From: Aselliscus stoliczkanus
Taxonomy: Eukaryota > Chordata > Mammalia > Chiroptera > Hipposideridae
DNA: 64,000 nt
Assembly: GCA_033961575.1 (NCBI GenBank)
Contig: CM066729.1
Coordinates: 97,839,001 to 97,903,000, forward strand
Reading direction: 5' to 3'
The position numbers and the translations under genes are program-made. The notes under the pieces were generated by a model, which worked only from the letters and a program-made list of their open reading frames with translations, did not search any database and was not told where the DNA came from. Of this stretch, positions 22,041 to 33,372 are shown piece after piece (position 1 is the first letter of the stretch; the number at the start of each line of letters is the position of its first letter).

Positions 22041-23776
22041 AATACTGGGGAGCCACATTCACTTGTTCCTACACAAGTGAATTATCCTTTATTATCTTTA
22101 ATTTGAAAGTTGTATTTAATTAAAAATCTTATTTCTTTCCACTGAGTCTTTTTTTAGATTCTGTATTTTATTTTTAAGCTTTGTGCATTTCTAACTATGA
22201 CCTTATTTACTGAATTACTTTCCCCACTCATCTTTTTCCTTAGAGTTATTTTCTATGTTTCTTTCGTCCAAACGAGGCTTATGCTACTTATGAACACACA
22301 GTTCCCAAGCAGGAATCAAAACCCCATATTGTCAAGTTGCCCATCTGGCAATGTACATGGTAGTCTCTATTCCCGCCAAATTGCTGACTTCTAACATTTC
22401 TGCCTAACTAGGAAGAAACATCGTGTGGGCATCAATCACTAAAAGACTGTGTCCACCCCAATTAGAATCATGTTTGTGTGTACGTACCCTCATGCAGATG
22501 TGCGCTTTCTTCCTAGTCATGGCTCTCTAAAGAAGTCAAATTTGTGGAGTTAGTTTAATGTTAGAGTTCTGAGTTCAGTAAAGTTAGAAATATAATTCGA
22601 TTTGTAAAGAAAGAATGCTGTAGCCTCTAGCGTTCCCTTAATATGCTGCTCCAGCATATGTGAAAAAATGTGCTGTCCTGGCTCATCTTTAATTCTTTTT
22701 GAAATTTATGAAATAAACACAAACTGGCATATTTTGAAAAAAACAAAACAAAACAAAAAACCGCTTAATGTAAATATAGAACAAGGAAACCAAAACCACG
22801 ATTTTACTTAGTGCTAGAAGGATTAACACATTTTATTTTCATATTGAATTCATTTATGGTCACATCTAAAAGCTCCCTAATAGTTTAACTCTGGAAATCA
22901 CAACATCTGTCAAGGTCAGTTCTTTTTCTTAAAAAGCTGCTCTCTGTTATCTACCCTTACAGACTCCAACATTGTCTTTGAGAAAGGCTATCTTTGCACA
23001 GAATGCATCATCTTGTCATAAAAGAGGACTGTCGTATTGTACTTTTTAAAGAACCATTGTTTACATTCTGGTTATGTCTAGTGTAACACACAAGAAACAT
23101 CAAACCAGTGATGAACAGTTATTTTTTCAAATGACTCACGGGTCTTAAATCAGTTTTAATATAATAGCTAGCTATTTTATGGCACCACAAAGGGGAATTT
23201 TTGTAGAACTTGTACAGTTTTTGGCCTTTTTGGAGGTTGGTTCTCCATGAGTTGAAACAGAGCCAGGCTCGTTTCTCATTATGCTCTGTGCCACCGCAAA
23301 ATTGATCTAAGCTTACATGTCTCTTTGAAGTCAAGACAAGAAAGCAACCCAGAGGACTTTATACAATTTAAAGAACCACTGTTTCAAGGTGGAGAAGGGC
23401 TTCTGCAATCTTGTTGTTTGCTACAGTGTTCATTTTAGGATCGAAATGGTTGCTTAATTTTAATGAGACTGAAAATCTAAAAAATGGTATGTTATATTTG
23501 AGCCAGAAAAGGAATATTTGAAATAAGACTTGTGTCAACAATATTATGGTTAGATACTGCAAGTCTGTTACCACAAAAGGTTAGTAATTAATTGCTGTTG
23601 TGTTGTAGTATATAGTTAAATTTCCCACCATGATCAGACTAGATAATAGGGACTTTCACACCAGCAAAAATTCCAATTTTGTAAATAAGTGACTTACCAG
23701 TAATAAATCGTTAATACCAAAATTCCTTTTACTTCAATCTCATGAATGGCACATTGTGATTAATCAAATATGTTAT
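22041..23776. other. Unassigned non-coding DNA
   Basis: No gene. An A-rich run with caaaacaaaac (about 22737-22763) could be the tail of an unrecognised retrocopy, but the sequence before it matches nothing I know. Confidence 0.35.
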
Positions 23777-23785
23777 CCAGAGAAA

Positions 23786-23789
<4 letters not shown>

Positions 23790-23828
<39 letters not shown>

Positions 23829-24255
23829 TTTTATTGGGGAATTGGCGGAGGGGAACAGCGTTGGGAAATCAGGGAAGGGGAACAGACAAGTTGCTGTCTT
23901 TTTGTTCTTCAGTTTAGTTGTGGAGGATGTTGCTTCACTGTTGGTATCGTCATTGCGCTCTTCCCGGATGAGGCAGATCGGTCGCTGGCCTCTGGATGTC
24001 GCTCACCGCGGCTATTGGCAGCTCACGCTTGGCTGCCAGCCGCTCACGCTGGCTGCGGGCCACTCACTGTAGCCTATGGCAGGCCACTGCAGCAGGGGCT
24101 GCAGCCCACACCATCACCGGGGCTCGCACAGCCCAGCTCCAGGTGGAGCTGTTGTTAGCTGTAGAGGGCAGTGTCACTGGCCCTCATGTGGGATCCGAAC
24201 CGGGGCCGCTGGCATCCCAAAACCAGCGCTTAACCAATGCGCCACTCGGCCGGCC
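23790..24255 (-). mobile_element. Long SINE, young subfamily (copy A)
   Basis: Exact target duplication ccagagaaacaat (23777-23789 and 24256-24268). A long T-run is followed by a complete body and head. It shares with the copy at 44.85 kb the loss of about eight bases ('ggcccatg') after 'ttgcttcact', the form 'tttagttg', the extra T in 'cacgcttggctgcc' and 'cccaaaaccagc'. By eye the two differ at only about nine positions in some 425. Confidence 0.93.
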
Positions 24256-24268
24256 CCAGAGAAACAAT

Positions 24269-25210
24269 GTTTTGATGGTTCATTTTGTTTAAGACACTTA
24301 AGTAGTCAAAACTGCATTCTCAAAAGAATGAACAGGAAAGAAATCCTCAGGTCCCAAATTCCTTTTGTTGTGGGGCAACGTTCTTTGAGAAATAAAATAT
24401 CTAACGTTGAACTTGAAGTTGTATGTGTTTGTGCAGTGCAGTCTCCTCATGATCTTTCCACTTTTTAGGCAAGAGGACTAAAGCTTTCTGGAAAGGATTT
24501 TTTCCCCCCTTTTTGGTTGAGAGTTGGGTCATTTGAAAACCTGGGAAGAATCTCAGTTTCATATTGGTGATGCAATGTGAAACGGAAATCACAGTTGCAG
24601 AAGCAGCAGTGATTTGGCATAAAACTTGAGGAGGTATTTAAACTCCAAGGATTTAGAAGAGAGGTTTGGACTGATGTTTTTCACAGCTCAAGGAACCAGG
24701 TGAGCCAGATATTTATGTCATACCACCTAATTATAGGATCAAACCCAACCAAGGAAAACACTCCTGCGTTAGCATGCAAGGACCATTACAAACTGGCTTA
24801 CATGTACTTGCCCAGCTTCTCCTTGTGCCACTCTCCACTCCTCTCCATGCAGACCCACAAAGCAGTGCAAGGCGTTTCTGGACTTGAATGGCTTGATACC
24901 TTTGTATAAGCTTTTGTTTTTCTGAAATGCGTGCTGTTCCCTGAAATATGGTTAAGTTCAGCTTGTGCTTCTAGTTCTCACTCAGTTGCCATTTCTGGGA
25001 AGTCTTAAATTTTGTAACTGTTCTCTGTCCTTGGAGCATAAGTTAATCACTTTTTTGTGTGAATTTGCATACAACTTTATAAATTGTTAATTGATTGAAG
25101 TCCAATAATGAATTTCATTGACTCCTCTCAAAAGCCCATTTTAGTAGGTAAGTCCCACTCTAAGAAGTGCTGGAGCAAATCTTTGAGCTGAAATCTGGCT
25201 GACCCCAAAG
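24269..25210. other. Unassigned non-coding DNA
   Basis: No gene or repeat recognised. Confidence 0.35.
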
Positions 25211-25224
25211 TTCACATCATTCTT

Positions 25225-28200
25225 TTTAAAAAATAAATTCGTTTTGCATTTTATTTGATTAGTTTTTCTTATTCAATATTATTTTATTAATTCAGGTGTC
25301 TAGCATGTAGTGGTTAGACATTTATATAATTTAGGAATGATTCTCCTGACTAGTCTAGTACCCATCTGGCACTATACACAGTTATTAGAATATTATTGAC
25401 TATATTACCTATGTTGTACTTTACATCCCCATGACTATTTTATAACTACTAATTTGTACTTCTTAATCCCTTCCCCTTTGTCACCGAGTCCCCAAATCTC
25501 TCTCATCTGGAAACCATCAAAATGTTTTCTGTATCTATGAGTTTGTTTCCGTTTCATTTGTGTGTTTATTTTGTTCTTTAGATTCCACCTATAAATGAAA
25601 TCATATGACATTTGCCTTTTGCTGTGACTTATTACATTGAACACAGTACCCTCTAGGTCCATCCATGTTGTTGCAGATGGCAAAACTTCCTTCTTTTTTT
25701 TACAGCTGAGTAATATTCCACTGTATATATGTACACCTCTTCTTTATTCATTCATTCAGGGACACATACCCAGGTTGCCTTCATATCTTGGCATATGTAA
25801 ACAATGCTGCAATGAACAAATGGGTGCACATGTCCCCTCAAAGTAGCATTTGTGTTTCTTTGGGTAAATATCCAGAAGGGGGATTACTAGGTCCTTTTTT
25901 GTCTGTTGTTATAGTCTTTGTTTTAAACTCCGTGTTGTCTGGTGTAAGTATTGCTACCCCAGCTTTTTTTGTTTGCTTTTTCATGAAATACCCTTTTCCA
26001 TCCCTTTAGTTTCAATCTGTATGTCTTTCAATCTGAAGTGAGTCTCTTGTAGGCATCATATGTATGGGTCTTGTTTTCTTACCATTCAGCCCCCCAACAT
26101 TTGAATGGAGCATTTAATTCATTTACAATGAAAGTAGTAGTTGATAGATATGTAGTTTTTGATGTTTTATTATTCATATTTATTATTATTTTTTTTTTCA
26201 CCTTAAAGAAGTCCCTCTAAGAATCCTTGTAATACTCGTTTGTTGTTGATGAACTCCGTTAGCTTTTTCATATATGGGAAGCTATTCTCTATATTTTCAT
26301 TCTAAATGAAAGCTTTGCTGGGGAGAGTAATCTTGGTTGTAGGTCCTTGTTTTCCATCACTTTGAATATTTCCTGCCAGTCCCTTCTGGCCTGAAAAATT
26401 TCTGTTGAAAAATAAGCTGATAGTCTTCTGGGAACTTCCTCGTAGGTAACTAACTGCATTTCCCTTGTTGATTTTAAGGTTCTGTCTTTGTCTTTAACCT
26501 TTATCATTTTAATTATTATGTGTCTTGGTGTTAGCCTCTTTCGGTTCATCTTGTTTGGGACTCTGCACTTCCTGGGCTTGTATGTCTATTTCCTTCCCTA
26601 GGTTAGGAAAGTTAGCTGACATTATTTCTTCAAATAGGTTTTCAATTCCTTGCTCTCTTCTCTTTCTAGTACCCCTGCAATGCAGATGTTGGTATGATTG
26701 ATGTTGTCCCGGAGGCCCTTTAAACTATTCTCATTTTCTTTTGTGTTCTTTTTTCTTTTCACTGTTCTGATTAGGTGTGTTCTCCTACCTTATCTTCTAA
26801 ATCGCTGATTTGATTCTTTGTTTTGTCTAATCTGTGCATTCTATTCTTCATTTCAGGTTATGTATTTTTTATTTCTGACTGGCTCTTTTTTATGTTTTTT
26901 TTTTTGTCTTAATTTTTTTGTTTCCTATATCTTTGTTGAAGCTCGCCCTGAGATCACTGTACATCATCATAACCAGTGTTTGGAACTCTACGTCTGGTAG
27001 ATTGCTTGTCTCCATTTTATTTAGTTCTTTTTCTGGAGCTTTGGTATGTTCTTTTATTTGGGACATGTTGCTCTGTCTCCCCGTTTTGGCTACCTCTATT
27101 TGTTTGTCTCTCTGTTTAAGGTAGGGCTGCTATGTCTCCCAGTCTTAGTAGAATGGTCTTATGTATTAGGTGTGCTGTGAGGCTCAGTGGCAAAGCCTTC
27201 CTGGTCACCTGAGCTGCACGCTCCAGGTGTGTCCCTTGCGTCAGTTGTGTGTGCCCTCAAGTTGTAATTGAGCCTTGGTTGCTGTTTGCATGTGAATGGG
27301 AGGGATTGACCCTTGGGCTCATTGGTTGTGAGGACTGGCTGTGACTACAATAGAGGAGTTGTGGTACAAGGGCCGAACCTTAGAGCAGGATCTGCCTCTG
27401 TAGGGCTCTGGTGCCTTTCCAATCTGCCCTTCAGGTGTGTCATTCTTTGTGGAGGCTAGGTGATGCTCCAGCTTGTTCCTAAGCTGGCTACTGGGCACAT
27501 CAGCCCCAGTTCACCTGGGAGGATGCCTGATGCAGATCAAATTCAACCACCCTGCGCCACATGGTAGAAGCCACAAAACAAACTGCAGATGGCCACCATC
27601 CATGCAGTACTTGGAAGTGCCTCCAGACGCCAAGCTGCCAATCAAAACTGGCTTCCTCTAGTGCCAGGCTTATGGCTGCTCAGCCAGAGACATGGGACAT
27701 GCTCAAGCCAGCCCCAGCTTGTCTAGTTTTTGGGAAATTTTGAGAGACTCTAGGAAAGTCTGCAGCATGAGTCAAGACAGGTGGTTTGTATGAAAAAAAA
27801 ACCACTGGAAGCGGCTTCGGTGTTCCAGAAAGTTAGGTGGGGTGGAGACGCAGATATTTTGGCTACCTTCATCTGTAGGCCAGGAAGGGGGTTGGCTCAA
27901 CAAAGAAACAATGGCTTCTACCAGCTCGTCCATTGGAAGAAAACTGTCCCTTCAGTCCTTGTCCTGAAGCCAGACAACTCAGTTCTCTCCATATTTCCCT
28001 GGCACCTTTGGAGCTGCTGCCCCAGTGCTGGAGTTCAGAGCCAGTGATTCCGTCATTAAGTCCATGTGTGTGCCCTTAAAGAGGAGCACCTTGGAGTGCA
28101 GCCACCCAATTCTGATTCTAAAATTCAGCCACAAACTCTGCTGGTTTTCACAGTCAGAAGTTATGAGGACTTATCTCCCTGGCACTTGAACCCTGGCCTG

Positions 28201-28498
28201 GTGAGGCTGGTATGGCACTGGAACCCGTTGTTCTTTTGGGTGGGAATTCTGCAGCCAAGATATCCCTCCCGATTTTTAGTGGTCACAGGCGGGTGTGGGA
28301 TCACCCTGTTCAGAGTCTCTTTGCCACCTACCAATCTTGAGGTGGCTTCTTCTGTGTGTCCTTAGTTGTAGGGCTTCAGTTCAGCTAGACTGCAGGCAAT
28401 TCTAAATAATGGTTGTTCTGTATTTTTGGTGTAATTTTGATGTGTTTGTGAGAGAAGGTAAGCACAGCATTTACTTCTTCTGCCATTTTGACCAGAAC
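25225..28498 (-). mobile_element. HAL1-like (half-L1) element, copy 2, near full length
   Basis: A minus-strand L1-derived element of about 3.3 kb. The flanks ttcacatcattctt (25211-25224) and tttacaccattctt (about 28499-28512) are a target duplication with 12 of 14 matching. Right to left: an L1-type 5' UTR (28498 to about 27150, GC-richer), ORF1 remnants (about 27000-26290; the best piece at 26549-26289 shows an EIFQARRDWQEIFKV motif and a LLSPAKLSF end), an ORF2 endonuclease start fragment (about 26130-25900), then a direct jump to the ORF2 end and 3' UTR (about 25895-25225). Reverse transcriptase is missing, so it must have been mobilised by L1 enzymes. HAL1 elements, which keep ORF1 but lose ORF2, are a known class; family identity here is inferred. 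Confidence 0.82.
26289..26549 (-). pseudogene. L1-type ORF1 C-terminal fragment (ORF1p)
   Basis: An 86-codon open frame in HAL1-like copy 2. It carries the L1 ORF1 C-terminal signature: a YEEVPRRLSAYFSTE stretch, the ARRDWQEIFKVME motif and a PRLLSPAKLSF ending. ORF1p is the RNA-binding chaperone of L1 ribonucleoprotein particles. The open frame covers only the C-terminal domain; the coiled-coil and RRM parts upstream are broken. The matching but shorter piece in copy 1 is at about 17092-16886. Confidence 0.8.
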
Positions 28499-28512
28499 TT
28501 TACACCATTCTT

Positions 28513-29555
28513 AAGCTAACCTATTGTCATCATGCAGCACTGTATGTCTTTTCTTGTCTCTCACCAATTGCTTAGTCTATGAGATCTGATTTTTTTTGCA
28601 TACATTAATTTTTCCTTCAATGGTAAGAACCGTATATTCATGAAATAAAGGTAAAAAGTGCTTATTAAGTAAATGTATTAATCATGAATGTTATATATAA
28701 TACAAATTTAATTAAAATATGCATACAGAAAATTGCACAAATTATAACAAATTTGGCCTGTCCCTGTAACCCCTAATGATTTCAATAATAGGAGTTTATT
28801 AGTAACCCAGAATCTGTTTGGAGTTCCTCTCAACTTCTGTCATCTCTCTTCTCTCCCTTATTGCTACCATGTTGACTTCTAACATCATATATTAGTTATA
28901 TTAATTTTGATGGTTTATTACCTTCTATAACCAGAATCATATAATATGTATTATTCTGTATGTTTTCCTAAATTCCATATTGTCTTTTGAGATTCATATA
29001 TATGGGTAAAGACTGTAATAATAATTTATTGAATGCACGCTATTTGTAAAGTATCCCCTTTACTCCGGTAACATATAATTTGCATGTGTCACAGTACATT
29101 TTATGAATGAAAAATTATTGAAATTGTTAACAACTCATGAACTTACGTTATAAAAAAAATTTAATGTATAAATATTCTTATCATGAACTTACTTCTGATT
29201 CTCTCTTTTCTAATAGATATTTATGCTAAATTTCTACAATTCTGATTATGAAGGGATAATTTCTCATAGTAGAAAAATCATAACTGATTAAACATTTGAT
29301 ATAATTATGTCAATTTTTAAAACAAAACTGGAGGAAAAGTTTTGTATATTAAATGTTGAAAGAAAACACAAAAGTGTAAATTTTTGTATATATACACATA
29401 ATTTATTATTATAATGAATATTGAGTTACTTTAAATATAAATGCAAACAAACACGTACATACACACACTGTTGCTATCAGTAGCATGGCTTTGAATATGC
29501 TGTTCTACTAATCTGTAAAATGAGTGGGGCTATATCATTGTTTTTCTAAAAGTAT
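28513..29555. other. Unassigned AT-rich DNA
   Basis: No gene. Bases about 28740-29020 have a loose feel of an old L1 3' end ('aatcatataatatgta') but the match is too weak to call. Confidence 0.3.
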
Positions 29556-29845
29556 ACAGTCAGTGTGTATAGCCAGAGTGACAGAATTCAAATCCAGTCT
29601 CCATCTTTTTATAGGTGTTTGCTATTGCACATGTGAATAAACCTCTCCATTTTTCATTGTATTAATATATAAAATGAAGTAATAATATAATATATAATAT
29701 ATAATATATAAAATGTATGAGGTATATGTCTACCTCATAAAGTTGTTATGAGGATTAAATGAGTTAATATAGGTAAAGTATTCAGAATATTGCCTAGCAT
29801 GTACATGTGCCTAATGGTCAAGTACTGTTGTCACTATTATTATTA
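29556..29845 (+). repeat. MIR copy with internal AT-rich repeat
   Basis: The pieces 'agaattcaaatccagtctcc' and 'gttgttatgaggattaaatg' lie in MIR order, separated by an expanded 'ataatatata' run at about 29685-29712. Confidence 0.6.
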
Positions 29846-30249
29846 CTTTATCAATATTGTTATTTCATTACTTTGGTTTGTTTAGATGGAGAATCCTCAC
29901 CTTGCAAATGGAATTTGGAGAATTTTCATTTTAAGAGAAACATTGTTGAGAATGCTTAGAACTTTTCATAACATTATTTGAACTTTATGAAGATGATTTC
30001 ACTTGACATTTCATAGATCAGTTTAGAGTGTAGTAATTGGGGGACCCAAAGATGCAGCCTTCAGACAAAGAAATGACTTGAGTTCCATGATGGGTACATA
30101 CAAACACACACATTTACATACACATGAGTTTTTTGCTTCCTGGCATTTCTTAATTTAGTATCTTATCATTTTTTATCTGGACTATTACATTTTGTTTGCT
30201 GGACTTCTTGCATTTAATACTATTGTGCAGAAAATCATCTACTATCGCA
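29846..30249. other. Unassigned non-coding DNA
   Basis: No gene or recognised repeat. Confidence 0.35.
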
Positions 30250-30600
30250 TTGCTTGTCATAACTGAATTCTAAAATACAGGTCTGCTCTCACCATTCCTT
30301 ATATTGTAATCCTACGTGACTCCCCATCAGACACATAAAAGAATATATGTTCCTTTGCTGAGCATCTAAAGGTTCATTAATAAAATATGTACTGAGTAGG
30401 TCCTATGTGTCAACTATATAGAAAAAACGTCCTTCATGATCTAAACCTTGCCTTTTTCATATTCATTCTTCTCACTCCTTCCACCTGAAATTCTAAACTA
30501 CCTGGTGTAATCAGATTCTATGAATGTACACATGCTGTGTTATCTTGCCATCCTCGCTTTGCTGTGAAATGTTGGGCCAACCCGTTTATTCTTTGGGCTT
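30250..30600 (+). repeat. Probable L2 fragment
   Basis: 'ccttcatgatctaaaccttg' followed by 'gaaattctaaactacctgg' and 'tgctgtgttatcttgccatc' recalls the 3' half of L2. The match is loose. Confidence 0.4.
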
Positions 30601-32340
30601 CTGGCTCCTCATGCATAAAATAAAAAGGTTATTCTCCAAAGTCTTTTTCAGATTTAAAAGCTATGAATCTAAAAAGCTTCAGGCCTTAGATGGAAGACGG
30701 AGTGCCATAGCTGTATTCTTGAGGAAACCCAAACAAGCATAGTTAAATTTACTGTCTAATAAAAAATCAGCAATGCAGTAGAATAGGATGGAAAATTATA
30801 ATAATTTCAATTTCTTGGGCTTAAAGATAAATAGTTGTAATCACAATAGTGATTATTGCTGTAAGAAGAGTACATAGAAGGCAGGGCAAATAGCATTACA
30901 TTTCTTGATATACTAAAGTTCATCATGCTTTCTAGGTACTTATTTTGTTTTGATTTTTTTAAACCAGGAGGAAGTAAAATATTAAAAACTTGAACACAAA
31001 TGTCCAAGAAAAAAAATCTACTCGAATTTACAACAGTGGCTTATTTCAATGCTTTTACAGTGGAGAAGAACAGATGAGAGAATAGGGTGCCGAGGGGTTA
31101 CTTCATGAAGTTACAGTGACTGAGAAATATTTTCTCCACTTTTCTGACAAAAATAAATGAACAAGTGAACTAGGTGAATTAAAAGCGATAGTTCAAGGGA
31201 TACTGAGGGAGGGGCTGAAAACATGGAGGGGGAGGACATAAACTGTCAATTGTATGGTAGATATTGGGAAACATGGAAAGAAGACAGTGTGCGTATTCCC
31301 TGAGGTGACAGAAAGATGCAATGGAGAAGAAACATTTGGAAGATATTTCACCATGATGGCTGTCTGCTCGAAATGTCAGCTCAAAACAGCTTGTTGTGTT
31401 TTGAAGTAAAAAGGGTGAGCTCCAGAAGATGAGAACAGAACAGAAGGGAAGGCAGGACACAATGGTGTTTTGAACATGCAGGATGTTCACAGGGGCTTTG
31501 TTTGTAAAGCACATGAATATGGGATTCAAGTTATATTGTTTGAGTCAAAAATTGTTTACAACTGTTAGTTTTGCCCTAGACCTTTTTTCACTTATCAATT
31601 TCTCCATGTTTTTTACATTTACAAATCAAGAAATAGGACTTCTGCTAGACTCAATTAAATTGGCCTTTATTGTAGCACACACTGTCTCCAAATGTAGTAA
31701 TTTCTATAACATTTTTAAATTTTAAAAATTGACCTGCCTTTAAACTATAATATTTAGGAGTTGGGAATTCTAAAATCAAGGATAAGAAATATCTACAATT
31801 CACTTTTCAGCATACCTCTATTTTTTTAAAAGGATGAAAAAGCAAGACTGAAATGCACATAAACATCAAAACTAACGACATAAAATTTATCGCCAAATTC
31901 ATGTGTTACATATTTACTATTCATCTAATAATAATTGAAGAGTTAAAATCCATAATCTCTGTTTTTGTGTTTATTTCCATTTGGTCTATTAATACCATGC
32001 CCATTACAAGTATAATATTACACTGGTAACTCATTAAAAAATTGAATAACTGTACTACTCTTATTGGATGCCTATAAGCTAATTTAAAAGGAATTTTTAG
32101 TTAAACAAGTGGAAAGTATTTCTCTTTCCATCCTTGCCTATACTTTCACTGGGTTTGCTGTACCAAGCCACGACCCTAATGCAGTTGTTGGTAAAATCTG
32201 CCAGTTTTTGTTCCTGAGGAAGAAGGATTTGCGATAAGAAGTAAGAGCAGAATACGGAAAACAGTGTTTCCAGTTAGAAAATTACCTCATCATAGTTAAA
32301 TTCAGGAAAGCACAATCCTTTTATATATGATACTGAGTGT
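30601..32340. other. Unassigned non-coding DNA
   Basis: No gene. The longest open frame (31529-31179, minus) has no signal, domain or sensible composition and looks fortuitous. Confidence 0.35.
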
Positions 32341-32341
32341 G

Positions 32342-32343
<2 letters not shown>

Positions 32344-32378
<35 letters not shown>
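32344..32378. repeat. (TA)n microsatellite
   Basis: About 17 TA units, directly beside the perfect hairpin at 32381-32426. Confidence 0.9.
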
Positions 32379-32380
<2 letters not shown>

Positions 32381-32381
<1 letters not shown>

Positions 32382-32426
32382 TTCATTGTCTTATATATAT
32401 ACACATATATATATAAGACAATGAAA
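32381..32426. repeat. Perfect 21-bp inverted repeat, 4-base loop
   Basis: Arms 32381-32401 and 32406-32426 are exact reverse complements; the loop is CACA. Outer stem: TTTCATTGTCTTA paired with TAAGACAATGAAA; the inner stem is alternating TA. It can form a cruciform or an RNA hairpin, but nothing shows it is transcribed. Confidence 0.9.
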
Positions 32427-33325
32427 AAAATGCATTTAGTTGATGCTGTTTACTATTTTTAGTGACATTTTTGTTACTTTCTTAAAAATTTCTACTTTCA
32501 GATGTAAATACATCCATACATGAGGCTGATTCTTTCCATTGTAAAGAAGGAAGAACAAAGAGCTGTATGGCTTGTTTGTTGTGTAAAGGAGCATATAAGG
32601 TGAATGCCCTTCTGCTAATGCTGAGTGAATGGGGCACCCTAACATACATTCCTATCAACTTGGAGATGCTAAAAGGAGCTGGTGAGCTCTCCAGAAATCT
32701 CTTGTCCTTAGTGCTGCTCAGAATCCTCTCATCAATATTTCTCCTCACTATTAGAGAAACAAATAAAACAACTCTCTGCTGGGATTAATTTGCTTCAGCC
32801 TGAAGCAGGGAGCCTCCTCTGGCAACCACTCCGGAGCTGAATAAGCAGTGTCCCAGCATCTGTTGACAACATGAAATTGTTGCCGCCGCCAGTATTTATA
32901 AGAAATGGCCTCCAGAATCCAAAAAACAATACGCTGGTCAATAAGTAGCGGAGTCTGATGACTGCAAGAATAGCATATCATTCTAGACTTCATGAGTTAT
33001 ATTTGACCTGGGGCTTTTTCTCATTGTGGATATCAATGTGGAGAATCTGTGTAGACCTACTTTTACTTGAGGAGACCTAGTTATGTCGCTGGTTTGGGCT
33101 GAAAATGCCTGAACTTATGTCCAGCTGAACATGGACCTGTCTTATGAAACCAAGACAGAAATGGCTGCTTCTTAGCATACTGGTCACTCCTATTATGGAG
33201 TACTGTGATTAGAATAGAAATAGAAAGATAGATAAAAATGTGGGTCTCAGTGTGCTAGATGGTGGAAAGAGCAGTGACCTGGTGGTGGTGCCATGGTGCC
33301 ATTTAATTTACATTTTTGCTGTTCC
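32427..33325. other. Unassigned DNA; 32740-33000 is less AT-rich
   Basis: No gene called. The block at about 32775-33000 is more complex and GC-richer than its surroundings and carries no recognised repeat, so it could be a conserved non-coding element or an old unrecognised repeat. Confidence 0.3.
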
Positions 33326-33326
33326 T

Positions 33327-33329
<3 letters not shown>

Positions 33330-33370
<41 letters not shown>
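33330..33370. repeat. (CA)n microsatellite
   Basis: About 20 uninterrupted CA units. Confidence 0.95.

Positions 33371-33372
<2 letters not shown>

Noticed and set aside
31179..31529. A 116-codon minus-strand frame
   Set aside because: Low-complexity aromatic and Pro-rich composition, no domain, no conserved start or splice context; probably chance.
33330..33370. Repeats as a possible CRISPR-like or regulatory array
   Set aside because: A plain CA microsatellite, as are the others in the window; there are no spacers.
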